DNA of 64,000 nucleotides from Icerya purchasi (lineage: Eukaryota; Arthropoda; Insecta; Hemiptera; Monophlebidae), in the NCBI GenBank assembly GCA_039619475.1, contig CM077116.1, positions 201,709,117 through 201,773,116 of the forward strand. Direction: 5' to 3'. Below, one piece after another: positions 1 to 9,606 of this stretch (position 1 is the first letter of the stretch; each line of letters starts with the position of its first letter). The translations under genes and the position numbers were made by a program. The notes under the pieces are model-generated. The model had not been told where the DNA came from. It did no database searches and was given only the letters and a program-made list of their open reading frames with translations.

Positions 1-184
1 TCATAAAAAAAAATTTGTTTCATCTGAAATTTTATTTATGTAAAGATTCTCTTTCTTAACAAAAAATAGTCCTCACGTTTCACGGTTAACTGAAGATTAC
101 AACGATCTTTCTATAATCTGCCTGATCTAACAAAAAGTTTCCCTCAACGAAACAGCACGCACAGCTATCATTTTCAAGAGGTCG

Positions 185-1224
185 AGTTATTTACACGATG
201 GGTCCCTAAGGGCGTCCTTCCGGGCCTATCCTCTCCTCCTTCACATTCCTCTGATAGCATTATTCTCTCAATTCGTTCTCTTACCTTTACTCTGCAGTCA
301 TCCCGTTCTATTCTTATTGATTTTTTATGGGTCCCCAGTCATTCCGGAATTGATGGCAATGACGCAGTCGATTCTTTGGCTCGTTCTGCTGGTCGCCTTG
401 ATTCATTCCTCAACCATTTCCCCTCTTCAGATATCCTTTCCTTATCCACCTCCAATCACGCCAGACTTTGGCGGGATATTTATCCCTCCCTATTTTCTAA
501 TCGTCATTCGCATTATCGTTTTATTTAGCCGATTTCTCATTCCCTGTCTTGGTTCCATTCTATTACTTTCGGTCGTCGCTCTTCTATTGTCTCCCTAATT
601 CTTCTCCGGATCAATCATTTTCTCCTCCCCTCCTATCGCTTTCGACTTGCTTTGTCACCTTCTCCCCCTTATTGTTCTCTTCACGATTGTGATCCTCAAC
701 GTACCTCCAATCACGCCAGACTGTGGCGGGATATTTATCCCCTCCCTATTTTCTAATCGTCATTCGTATTACCGTTTTATTCAGCCGATTCCTTGTTTCC
801 TGTCTTGGTTCCATTCTATTCCTTTCGGTCGTCGCTCTTCTATTGTCTCCCTAATTCGTCTCCGGATCAATCATTCTCTCATCCCCTTCTCACGCTTTCG
901 GTTTGCTCTGTCGCCTTCTCCTTATTGTTCTCTTCAAGATTGTGATCCTCCTCGTACATGTGATGCTTATCACATTTTCTTCGAGTGTCCTGCTCTTCGT
1001 AATGAACGCTCCTTTTTATACAGTCAGCTATTGTCATTAGGTCTCCCTACTCCATATAACTCTTCCTTTATCCTCTCCTTTCCTTCATATTCAGCGGTGT
1101 CCGCAATGCTGTCCTTTGTTGCGTCCATTTCGGACCGCCTAGTTATTTAGTTTTTTAGCTTAGTTTCCCTGTTGTTCGGTTAATGCCGCTGGCGCGCCCA
1201 CAAAAAAAAAAAAAAAAAAAAAAA
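185..1224 (+). mobile_element. 5'-truncated non-LTR retrotransposon (LINE), RNase H and C-terminal zinc-knuckle part
   Basis: This is the 3' end of a LINE whose polyprotein ends in RNase H, as in the I, Loa and R1 groups. Read across frames, a serine-rich stretch leads to the RNase H signature WVPSHSGIDGNDAVDSLAR at about 325-385. The last open frame (647-1150) carries a C-x-x-x-x-C-D-A-Y-H-I-F-F-E-C knuckle and ends LSLGLPTPYN... A short 3' UTR and an A-run (1202-1224) follow, as expected for a retroposed copy. The reverse transcriptase and endonuclease are absent and several frameshifts and stops occur, so it is dead. A 255-bp internal duplication is listed separately. Relatives lie at 4.6-5.0 kb and 30.3-31.0 kb. 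The 5' edge is approximate and I saw no clear target-site duplication. Confidence 0.85.
448..957 (+). repeat. Diverged tandem duplication (about 255 bp x 2) inside the LINE fragment
   Basis: Both units begin ACCTCCAATCACGCCAGAC, at 448 and at 703, and run in parallel to the CGATTGTGATCCTC or AGATTGTGATCCTC region. By eye they are about 90 percent identical, with scattered substitutions and small indels. They cover the linker between RNase H and the zinc-knuckle region. Divergence this high suggests either an old duplication or a junction between two different copies of the family. Confidence 0.85.
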
Positions 1225-1809
1225 TCCCGTAATTACGCATTTAAGAGGAAATCTTCATTCAAATCTTCTAACCTCTCCGTCCCGAACATTTTATTAAAAT
1301 TAATTTAATACCACAACAGCAAACTCCAGTAGTTCAGTAAAGATTTCAAATTTGAGTATTCCCGGTAGCAAATATTAAACATTTCGTTGCAGAACTTTTT
1401 ATTTCTTTGTAAAAATAATAGAAAACACTATTGTTTTTTTAACTCTCTGCGATGAGTACAGCAGCTAGGCTAGGAGCGCGACTTGTATACTTAGACCCTG
1501 CCATGAAGGTTTGATGATTTCAGTTAAAAGTGAAGTAACAGAACGCGGTGTATTTTACTTACGCCAGAAATTAATAAAATGTCATCTAGAGTTTATTATT
1601 TACCATAGAGTAATCATTTTATTTAATTTTTTTTTACTCGTCCCGTGTGTACATTTCTGTACCGCTGCCTCGTCTCAATTACTTAAGACCTCATATTTCA
1701 CGAAAGAGAAAGAGTAAAAAACTCAGCTATACCTTGAAACCTTCGTTTTTACAACACGAATATACTCTGAAAATTTTAGTGCGATCCATCTAGCGGTATA
1801 GGAATAACA

Positions 1810-1811
<2 letters not shown>
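1225..1811. other. Unassigned AT-rich stretch
   Basis: I see no protein similarity, inverted repeat or RNA signature between the LINE tail and the (TA)n run. A 68-codon open frame (1511-1717) has no recognisable motif. Confidence 0.5.

Positions 1812-1874
<63 letters not shown>
1812..1874. repeat. (TA)n microsatellite
   Basis: About 31 uninterrupted AT dinucleotides, ending exactly where the LTR-like sequence TGTGACGG begins. Open frames of alternating Ile-Tyr across it are artefacts. Confidence 0.95.
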
Positions 1875-1877
<3 letters not shown>

Positions 1878-2840
1878 GACGGATTCGGCCGCCATGACTT
1901 TCGATATTTATCACGCCGTACCGAATTAAAAAATGATAATGATTACTTCTTTTCCAAATTCTAAATTCTTCATTTCTCCGCATTTTGACAGTTTCTCAGG
2001 CCTCCGATTTCTATTTCTCCGGTTTCTTCGGGCAGCGTGCAAACTGAGCATTCTCCGACCGTAATGCTAGATCGACAAATTTCGTGGGAATTGCCAATGT
2101 GCACGGCGCCAATTTGGCGATCCGTGCATATGTGTGTGTTAATTATATGAGGGTGGTTCGTCCGCTGTTTGTCCGATCTGGCGTTGTGTGCGTCGGAGAT
2201 GCGATTCGAGCTACGTCGAGGCGTGAGAAGTTTTTTCTTAGAACCCGAAAAAACCGACGCAGGGTACCCGCCGTTCCACCGATTTTCAGAATGTTCTAGA
2301 AAAATCGGTGGCGTATTCACTTTTATATATATATATTTTTTATTATTAGGCAAAATGGCCGTGCAATAAGATCGTGGTCGAATTCTCTGTGAATTCGGGC
2401 CATTCAGTTCTCGCTTGCTGCTCGTCGCAGGCAGATCTCGCTGCTTTGGCCCGTGGGCACATTCGTTTTTGTATTTTTCACAGCTACGCGCCGTTCGAGG
2501 CAAAATTTATATCTTTTTCCACTGCTTTGGCCGCTTAAGGCAAAATTTATATCTGTTCGTTTTAAATCAAATATAACTCGGTCTACACATCTTACCAAAA
2601 GATTTGTTGTGTTTTTGTTTTCTTTTTTTCTATTTTTCGCTATAAGGACACGTTTTCGTGACATCTCCGCCGCGGAGACCTTTTCTTTTTCGTATGAACC
2701 TTAGGAAAGCCTAAAGCTCTTTCCGAACGAGCTAACGGTTACGTTACACCTGAAGTAACGTTGGCGCCCGGAACTTCTATTTCTTTTTATTTTATTTTAA
2801 TATTTTTTTTTCATTCATCATCGGAAGCTGGTCAGTTACA
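1875..2840 (+). mobile_element. Putative LTR of a gypsy-like retrotransposon
   Basis: The segment starts TGTGAC, ends GTTACA and is followed after two bases by a primer-binding-site-like sequence, the layout expected of a 5' LTR of about 966 bp. The ends are imperfect inverted repeats (TGTGAC against TGTAAC). It is CpG-richer than its surroundings and has an internal short duplication of AGGCAAAATTTATATCT (near 2499 and 2538). A partial site, TGGCGCCCGGAAC, at 2762 shows that the true LTR end could instead be near 2744 (CGTTACA). No second LTR, gag or pol was recognised downstream. The left flank is (TA)n and the sequence after 3006 is again ATATATATA, so this may be a solo LTR plus leader inserted in a TA tract. 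A minus-strand open frame (1970-2503) is not convincing coding sequence. Confidence 0.5.
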
Positions 2841-3006
2841 AATGTCGCCTAAGAACAGGGACCAGTGAAGAGAGTTAATTCTTATCAAATGGTACCCGAA
2901 CAGGGACATAGTTAATTCGTAACAAATGGCGCCCGAACAGGGACCAGTGAAGAGAGTTAATTCTTATCAAATGGTACCCGAACAGGGACATAGTTAATTC
3001 TTAACA
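2841..3006 (+). repeat. Tandem repeat (84 + 82 bp) of tRNA-Lys primer-binding sites
   Basis: Two tandem units, each holding two primer-binding-site-like sequences. The best is TGGCGCCCGAACAGGGAC at 2927-2944, a perfect 18-base complement of the 3' end of the tRNA-Lys that many retroelements use as primer. The others are a version with a 2-nt insertion at 2843-2862 and TGGTACCCGAACAGGGAC at 2890-2907 and 2972-2989. Each unit alternates a site followed by CAGTGAAGAG with a site followed by ATAGTTAATTC, and each ends TAACA like an LTR terminus. Tandem primer-binding sites are unusual and point to slippage or repeated template switching at the LTR-leader junction. Confidence 0.85.
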
Positions 3007-4286
3007 ATATATATACAGATTTATAAAAACAGTTTAACACTCCTGATGAATTACAAAAACTGTTTTCCGATGAAGCTGCGTAAAAATAAGAAATTTTTCA
3101 AAATGTCAAACTATACAAAATTCGAGAATTTTTTACTAAATTAGGTGTTCATTCATACTTGTGCATACCGAAACAAGACGGCAAACAGGCGGTTGTTTGA
3201 ACTTTTTTCATTCCGGTTTCTCAAATGTAACAGCTCTTCGGCTGTATCAGGATATCTTTCAATAAACGAATAAGTTAAATTTATCGCCAAGCTAATTCTA
3301 GCGGTGTTCAATTTCCGAAGAAGTAAAAAAATTAATTATTCGAAAAAAAAAAAATGGCAATTCGAAACATTACAAAATTGTCTACCGGAAAATAAACTTC
3401 AGTCCGCTTCGGATGATAAACATGAAGCGGCTTCAAGATCTGAAGAGTATTTTTTAGGTGCGAACAACTATTCCCGTTTTAACCCTTTTGAACGCGAATT
3501 CTTCGAGATAAATCGATTGAAAACTTTCAAATGACCCTGCTTCAAAAAATAAAGTTCTAATAATTGTTAGGCCGGTAGTGAACACAACCTTGAATACGAG
3601 ACAAACATTCCGGCACGAAATCAAATGTGTCTGCTACCTTCACCGCAGGTGGAGCTCTCTATTTATTGATTAAGATGGGTCAAATTTTAAGATTATATTT
3701 AAAAAGTTGAAAAGAAACTCACAAAACTCGCGTGATTTAAAACATATCACGGCTTATGTTTTCGCAAACATTTCCAATATAAATAATAAATAATAATGCA
3801 TTTTTGCACATACACATCTGTTTTCCTGTTCTTCCTTCCTACTTTATTCCGTGTTGAAAATAATAATGCATGCGGCATAAAATCTGAAAACATTACACGT
3901 GCAATTAGTTTCGCTCAAGATAGCAGCGAACAGTTTCTGTTTTATAATATACACGTATGTGTTCGATGTTTTGCGATTCATTTGAATAATGCAGAATTTT
4001 TTATTTATATCGCCGAATAAAAGCGGGAAAATTGTGTTCCTTCGTGGAAAGAAAAAAAAAAAGAAGAAAGGTGTATCGTTACTCCATTGAAGATGAAAAA
4101 ACCGATCGGAACCCGCGTGGAACGTCAATTGGTGAAACATCAAAAAATCATAACAGGCGCAAGAATATACGAGTATATATTCAATTTAATTCAATTTTAT
4201 TTAAAATAGGGTACAGTACAATATATATTTAATTACAAATTATTTAATTTCGGAGTCGCTATATATATATATATATATATACACAT
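3007..4286. other. Unassigned AT-rich stretch, possible remains of a retroelement interior
   Basis: If the LTR assignment is right and the element is not a solo LTR, gag would lie here. I could not recognise a capsid, zinc knuckle or protease. The open frame 3304-3534 (76 codons) is lysine-rich and of unknown nature. A (TA)n run lies at 4261-4282. Confidence 0.4.
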
Positions 4287-4618
4287 CAATGGCGAATCCA
4301 TGGGGGGAAATAGGGGACAGCCCCCCAAGAACCAAAGCCTCTATGAAAAAATTTGTTATAGCAGAGAAACCTAATTTATGCTATAAAAGATTTGTTACCT
4401 ATAGATTTAATTATAAGTAATATTTAATACTATTTTCTAGTAAAACTATTAATGTTCCGTTTTTATTCTATTTTAAATACAACTATCATCGACCTTTTGC
4501 CATTTTTATTTATTTTTAATTTCTATTTTGTAATTTTAATTAAAAATAGTTTAGTGAGAAATATATATATATATATATGTATATTTAAACTTGCTCACGA
4601 ACAAATTGGTTTAACAAT

Positions 4619-5043
4619 TTTCCCAGTAACAGCCGTTCTGTCACTTCTTCCATAGTTCGTCTTCGTTTTAATCATAGTCTACTCCCGGCTTCTCGTTTCG
4701 GCTTTGCTCTTGTTCAATCTTCTTTATGTCCCTTTCATCCCCCTACCTGAAATGTCACGTGTGATGCAAAACACGTACTATTCGAATGTTCCTTCACTTC
4801 TACAGGACGTGCGATCTTTTATCCCAATTTGCTTAGCCTTGGCCTCCCTACTCCTTACAGTGCCATCTACATTCTCGCTTTTACATCTCCTTCTGTTGTT
4901 GTTCCTTTGTTAGCCGCCTTCATTTCTTCTGCCTCTAATCGTTTCTTGATATAACCCGTCGCTCCATATGTCTTTTCTTCTAATCTTTTGTGTTGGGTAA
5001 ATGTCCTGTGCTAACGTGCTCATAATTAAAAAAAAAAAAAAAA
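4619..5043 (+). mobile_element. 5'-truncated LINE, second copy of the RNase H family (C-terminal part only)
   Basis: Across two frames this matches the end of the fragment at 185-1224: VRLRFNHSLLPASRFGFAL, then the knuckle CDAKHVLFEC, then LLSLGLPTPY, a short 3' UTR and an A-run at 5028-5043. Only the last 130 or so codons remain, with a stop in the middle. It is shorter than the first copy and diverged from it, so the two are separate insertions. It lies inside the possible hAT element 4287-5432. Confidence 0.8.
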
Positions 5044-5064
5044 TCGGATCGGATTACTAACAAA

Positions 5065-5068
<4 letters not shown>

Positions 5069-5101
<33 letters not shown>
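5069..5101. repeat. (TA)n microsatellite
   Basis: About 16 AT dinucleotides just downstream of the LINE tail. Confidence 0.9.
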
Positions 5102-5103
<2 letters not shown>

Positions 5104-5432
5104 TTTGGCTTAGCCTACGCCATTTAGCCAGTTTTTAATAAAAATAAAAAATAAGTAAAGTCTAATAAAAATACTATCTTTCGTACTATATCTAAACTAC
5201 CATATTTAAAGTATAATTTTATAATTTCATTTTATTTTTCACCCCTAAATATAAGAGACAAAAGTTAAATTAAAACATTGTAATAATTATGTATTTTTAA
5301 AACATTTTTAAATTTCTATAAAGGTCGCTATTTGATTTTCTTTATGAAACAAGGGCTATTTCTAAAATCTATTACCTATCGTAGAAGATTTTACGCAATT
5401 ATATAATCCATGTCCTTCCGGATCCGCTCCTG

Positions 5433-7568
5433 ATATACATATATACATATATATATATATGCATTCGTACGATCTTCAAATGATAGTCCGCTCAGAATAG
5501 CCGCCTTGATCGTAAGCAGGCAGGTAAAGATTGACGCGTAATAACATTTCTTTAATCACCGTTTTATCTCCAAACCGATTTTTCGCGCGCCCTCGTCGTC
5601 ACCTCCTATTATCAAATGGGTAATGCTTTGAATAGGAAAAGTTGTAACAACAGACGGTGATCATTTATGGAGGGGCCGTTTCCTTCTGATTCGACTAATA
5701 ATAAATAAATACGAGTAGTGTATAAATTTAACGCCAAAATGTGACGTAATTAAATATAACACCGACCGCCGCTTTAAAGGCAATTACGTAGGATATATCC
5801 ATCACACGGTTATATGGCCACGAGCTCTTTAAGCAATTAGTGTGTCGTCTGCGGTTTATTCTAGACGTCGACGACATCGTATTTTTTTGGTTAAATTACT
5901 TTTTTCTCTTAAAGTACTCAAAACCCCTCCGGAGAATTCAACTCGAATAATCCAGTCAAGCGGACAGGCTAATTATTCAGCTTCGCTTCATTAGCGCCGT
6001 CTCTTTTTGCATCGTTTACCGTCATCCGAATTTGTTAAACGTTTCCGTGACACGACATTCAAAGCGTAATTTCGGAAATTAGCCATTTTTAATTTAGCTC
6101 AAGGCGATACGAAACGCGCAACAGCAAAAATCTTATTACGATTTCTTAAACATTTACTCGACCTTGTTTCTTGTTTTTCCAGACCGAATAACAAATAGCG
6201 GAGCCGATGATTTTACAGAAACCCGGTAATTAAGATATAAATGGAAATTTTTCCGAAGATCCACTATCGAAAATCGAAATTTTACGTATGACATGCGAGG
6301 TTTAGGCTCATGCAAAAAACATGTATAGAACATGTTCCCTGGTGTAATCGGGCCTCGGATGATTTATAACCCCTCTAAAAATTTCCGCCAACCTTATTAT
6401 AAACACCTAAAAACGAACACAGTTTAAAATATTAATAGTCAAGGTAGAGAAAAAAGATACAGCGGTTCGACTTTGAAAGGGAAATTATACAAGGGGACTT
6501 TTTTTTTCTTTTCATTTCTTTTTTTCTCCTTTTTTTTTTGCTAGGAAAACTGCGCCGATTATTTTTATGAATTCGTGGAGAAAGTGGACGACCGTTTTGC
6601 ATCCTTTAATAGGGGCTGTTGTTTTCCGGGCCGATTTCGAAACCTTCCTCAGAGCGGAAAATACTTTTTAATTATAAAAACTTAAAAACCGCCGGGGACT
6701 GTGTAGAGCTGCCGAAATGGCAAACAAATCCGAAAACGCGAACAAAAATTAGCAGCGGGACAAAATAATAACAACGGAGCGCGTCGACAACAACATTGGC
6801 CGACGTCCGCACACAGAGGCGCTTAATCTGAGGGAAATGATGAAATCGTTAAACGAGGCTGCTGGGCCGGTTTTGCGTTCGCGTCATAATTTTTCCGTTA
6901 ATTACGGCGAAACTCGTAAATATTTGCGAATAATTATATCGGCGCACCGGGCAGAAAGCGACGGTGCACCGAGGACGCCTTGCTCGGGCAGGACGAGATT
7001 CTGCGCGAAGAGAGCAGTCGCTCTAGGACTTTCTCGGTGCAGGCTCGTGTATAAAATTTCCCGCATTCTTGTCGGCGCTTTTGATAAATGAACATTTTGT
7101 TTGTTGACTTTGGCTGTCGTGTGAGGCCCGTGTTATTGCCTAGGCTCACGAGAATCATTGTTTTCTAAATGTTACCGCGGTCCGTGATGCTATTACAGCG
7201 TTAGCACCGTGTACGACAACACGTTTCGCTGCCCTATCATATTCGCGCTCCTCTTAATTTACCGCCGTATCCGTCTATAGGCCGTCTCTTCATTTAGCCA
7301 ACTCCTCGACGGAATCTCCCCTTCGAGGAGCACAGCGCTACTGCCGGCCGCGGATATCTGACGACGGAACAATAAATTCCGCCAACCTTTTGCCGCCTTC
7401 CGAATACGTCTTACGGAGCGCACGTGCCTCCTCGACGTTCGCTCTCTGTCGCAAAACAGATTTTGCGGCTGGCTATGTTTGTCTATTCGGGCCAAGTTAA
7501 TTTCATGACGACGGGATAGATGAGTGCGTCAAGATAGCAGTCGGATTACACACCGGTCGGCTGAACAA
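5433..7568. other. Unassigned, AT-rich then moderately GC-richer
   Basis: No protein motif, tRNA or terminal repeat was recognised. From about 6840 to 7500 GC and CpG content rise and overlapping short open frames occur on both strands, none with a recognisable domain. A short unrecognised exon or regulatory DNA cannot be excluded. Confidence 0.4.
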
Positions 7569-7712
7569 ATATCGGCTGGCAAACGAATATCGGCTGGAAA
7601 ACGAATATCGGCTGGTAAACGAATATCGGCTGGTAAACGAATATCGGCTGGTAAACGAATATCGACTGGCAAACGAATATCGGATGGCAAACGAATATCG
7701 GCTGGTAAACGA
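7569..7712 (+). repeat. 18-bp minisatellite, 8 units, open in frame
   Basis: Eight tandem units of ATATCGGCTGGYAAACGA with few substitutions, then a partial unit. Because the period is a multiple of three, the open frame 7524-7823 contains eight Ile-Ser-Ala-Gly-Lys-Arg hexapeptides (one Ser-Thr and one Ser-Asp variant), and the other strand is open too (Ala-Asp-Ile-Arg-Leu-Pro). Nothing around it suggests a real gene, so frame conservation is probably a by-product of the period. Confidence 0.95.
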
Positions 7713-9406
7713 ATCGGCAGGTCGTCGTCTATATTTGTTTTTATAAAAAGCGCTTGTATTAACCCTCGCTCTACGTTATTCGTGATCATTTCCAATCAAT
7801 CGCTAACGATCAATCAAAATTAGCTCCGGCAAACATCACGTCTGACCGTTGTATCGTATCCGGATAATAATTGGGCCGTAAAAAACAATCTTGCCGGCAC
7901 CGCCCCTCGTTATACTAATAAATTAATTTAAATGATACGGGGATTTTAAAACGGTCTATGTTTTAAAAGTGTTTCGCTTTGAGTTTGTTCTTCAAAAATT
8001 AAATTGCTCAAACGCGATTTTTTTTTTTGCTTTTTTTTTTTAGGAAGGGGACGTAAAACTACACTGAGAAATGAAAGAAATGGAATGAGCCTCAAATGTC
8101 AATTCAGTCAGATAATACTGGAAATATGTAAAAGACGGTAGTCTAGTATTAAGAGGCGGGATTAATGTGTTGTACACGATTGTAATAACATCAAGAGGTG
8201 ATAGAGAGTAAGAAAGAATGTAAGATGCGAAATGAGATGTAAGGAGTAGCTCGAATTTTAGTAGCCGAAGTACAGAATGGGCAGAAAGGCAATCTCAAAG
8301 AAGATGTTTATAGCATCGTATTTTTGTAGAGAAAAGAATTGGAAACAATGGAAAAAATAAATAACAAGAGGAAGGTAAAATGTTTCTTTTTTTTTTTTTT
8401 TTGATGTTTCTTAAGTACGCCACTAAACCGCTAATAAAGGTAATATGGCGTAGGCGAATAATTGAAATGACAGCAAAACGAATTAGAATAGAAACAATGA
8501 CAAGCAGCGCTTCAAGTTCAGAGTATACTGTCACAGCGGATATAATTCTCGCCGCACGCAGCTACATACATTTGGTTGCCGGAAGGAAATTGTAAAACTG
8601 ATTAATTGAAAGTAAATTACTCGACTTAAAAAGTCACGTGTTTAAATGAAGACAGCTAATCTCGCGAACGGGGAAATGAAGTGAAATTCGTTCGTTTCGT
8701 GTGTTTCATGTTTCGACGGTGCCTCCTGCGCTACATTCTGAAATCGCACCGATGTCACTACCGTGAGAGTTCTTAATTAATCGAACAGGTTAGCTTTTCG
8801 GCTGCGCGCAGGCTCTTCGGTAAACTGACCGCCAAAAAGTAATCTATCAGAGCGCAATGAGTCAGTGGCAGAGATAAAACACATGGTCGCAACTGCGAAA
8901 GTACGTAACGTAAACTATTAATGATGAATCGATTTTTCATAATTCTCCCGTTACTCCGGAACGTGCGTTTCTTTGTGACGTTTTCAAATTACAATTTTAT
9001 TAAATTTCCGATCATCGCGATAATGGTGCGAGCTTATTTTAACAACGGAAAAGCTTAACAGTCGGATATAATAATCAAGCGTTACTCTGAATTACACCAT
9101 ATTAATCAACAAGAGCAGCCTGGAGCCTAATAAAAATTCCGATTAACTGATGTAATCGATGCTCTTTCGGTTCAATCTTATCTTTTTCTTTATATAGTTC
9201 ACTAACAAGAAGAAAAAAAATAAGGATTTTCGATTTCCCGCGAAAACTTGGTACATTAACGAAAAACAACGCTGAGAGGGATCTTCGAAAAAACTTTAAA
9301 TAACTTTAGAAAAATTGTTGGTACAACAAAAAGAACACGAACCTAATTTCAGAATAATATCTTTAATACGTATTAAAACGTTGTTGTTGTTTGTTTCTTT
9401 TTTTTT
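7713..9406. other. Unassigned AT-rich stretch
   Basis: Only homopolymer T runs (about 8019-8041 and 8388-8402) and short open frames without motifs. I see no mobile-element ends. Confidence 0.45.
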
Positions 9407-9443
<37 letters not shown>

Positions 9444-9545
9444 GATGGGGCGGGTCAACCACAAACAGTAACCCAGCGCAAGTGAATTGTTTAGAATCCT
9501 AAACGAAACATCACTGCCTAACCAACTACGCCACAATAGTTAGTT
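9407..9545 (-). mobile_element. tRNA-related retroposed fragment (SINE-like) with long poly-A
   Basis: On the minus strand, TGGCGTAGTTGGTTAGGCAGT (9513-9533) fits the RNA polymerase III A box (TRGYNNARNNGG) and is followed by a small hairpin (GTTTAG/CTAAAC) where a tRNA anticodon arm would be. The fragment ends in CCCCATCC and a run of about 36 A (plus-strand T, 9407-9442), typical of a retroposed transcript. A good B box is not visible, so this is a decayed tRNA-derived SINE or tRNA retropseudogene and not a working tRNA gene. Confidence 0.45.
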
Positions 9546-9582
9546 TAAGATTTTCTTAGTGGACGCTTCCGACATAGAATAG

Positions 9583-9606
9583 ATATATATATATATATAT
9601 ATATAT
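9583..9606. repeat. (TA)n microsatellite
   Basis: Twelve AT dinucleotides. Confidence 0.9.

Larger units (their letters stand above)
4287..5432. mobile_element. Possible non-autonomous hAT-type element with a nested LINE
   Basis: The left end reads CAATGGCGAATCC and the reverse complement of the right end CAGGAGCGGATCC, matching at 9 of 13 positions and resembling the CAGTGGCGGATCC-like ends of some invertebrate hAT elements. They are flanked by ATACACAT (4279-4286) and ATATACAT (5433-5440), a 7-of-8 match in keeping with the 8-bp duplication of hAT transposases. The interior near the left end has a G-run/C-run hairpin (GGGGACAGCCCCCC). No transposase is visible. The flanks are TA-rich, so the apparent duplication could be chance. 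Confidence 0.35.

Noticed and set aside
1723..1983. Open frames with Ile-Tyr repeats (also at 50321-50605)
   Set aside because: They are translations of (TA)n microsatellites.
1970..2503. 177-codon minus-strand open frame
   Set aside because: It lies within the LTR-like segment, has no recognisable domain, and runs through repeats and a TA tract.
2927..2944. Evidence of a lentivirus from the tRNA-Lys primer site
   Set aside because: The same primer site is used by many LTR retrotransposons, and no viral gene is present.
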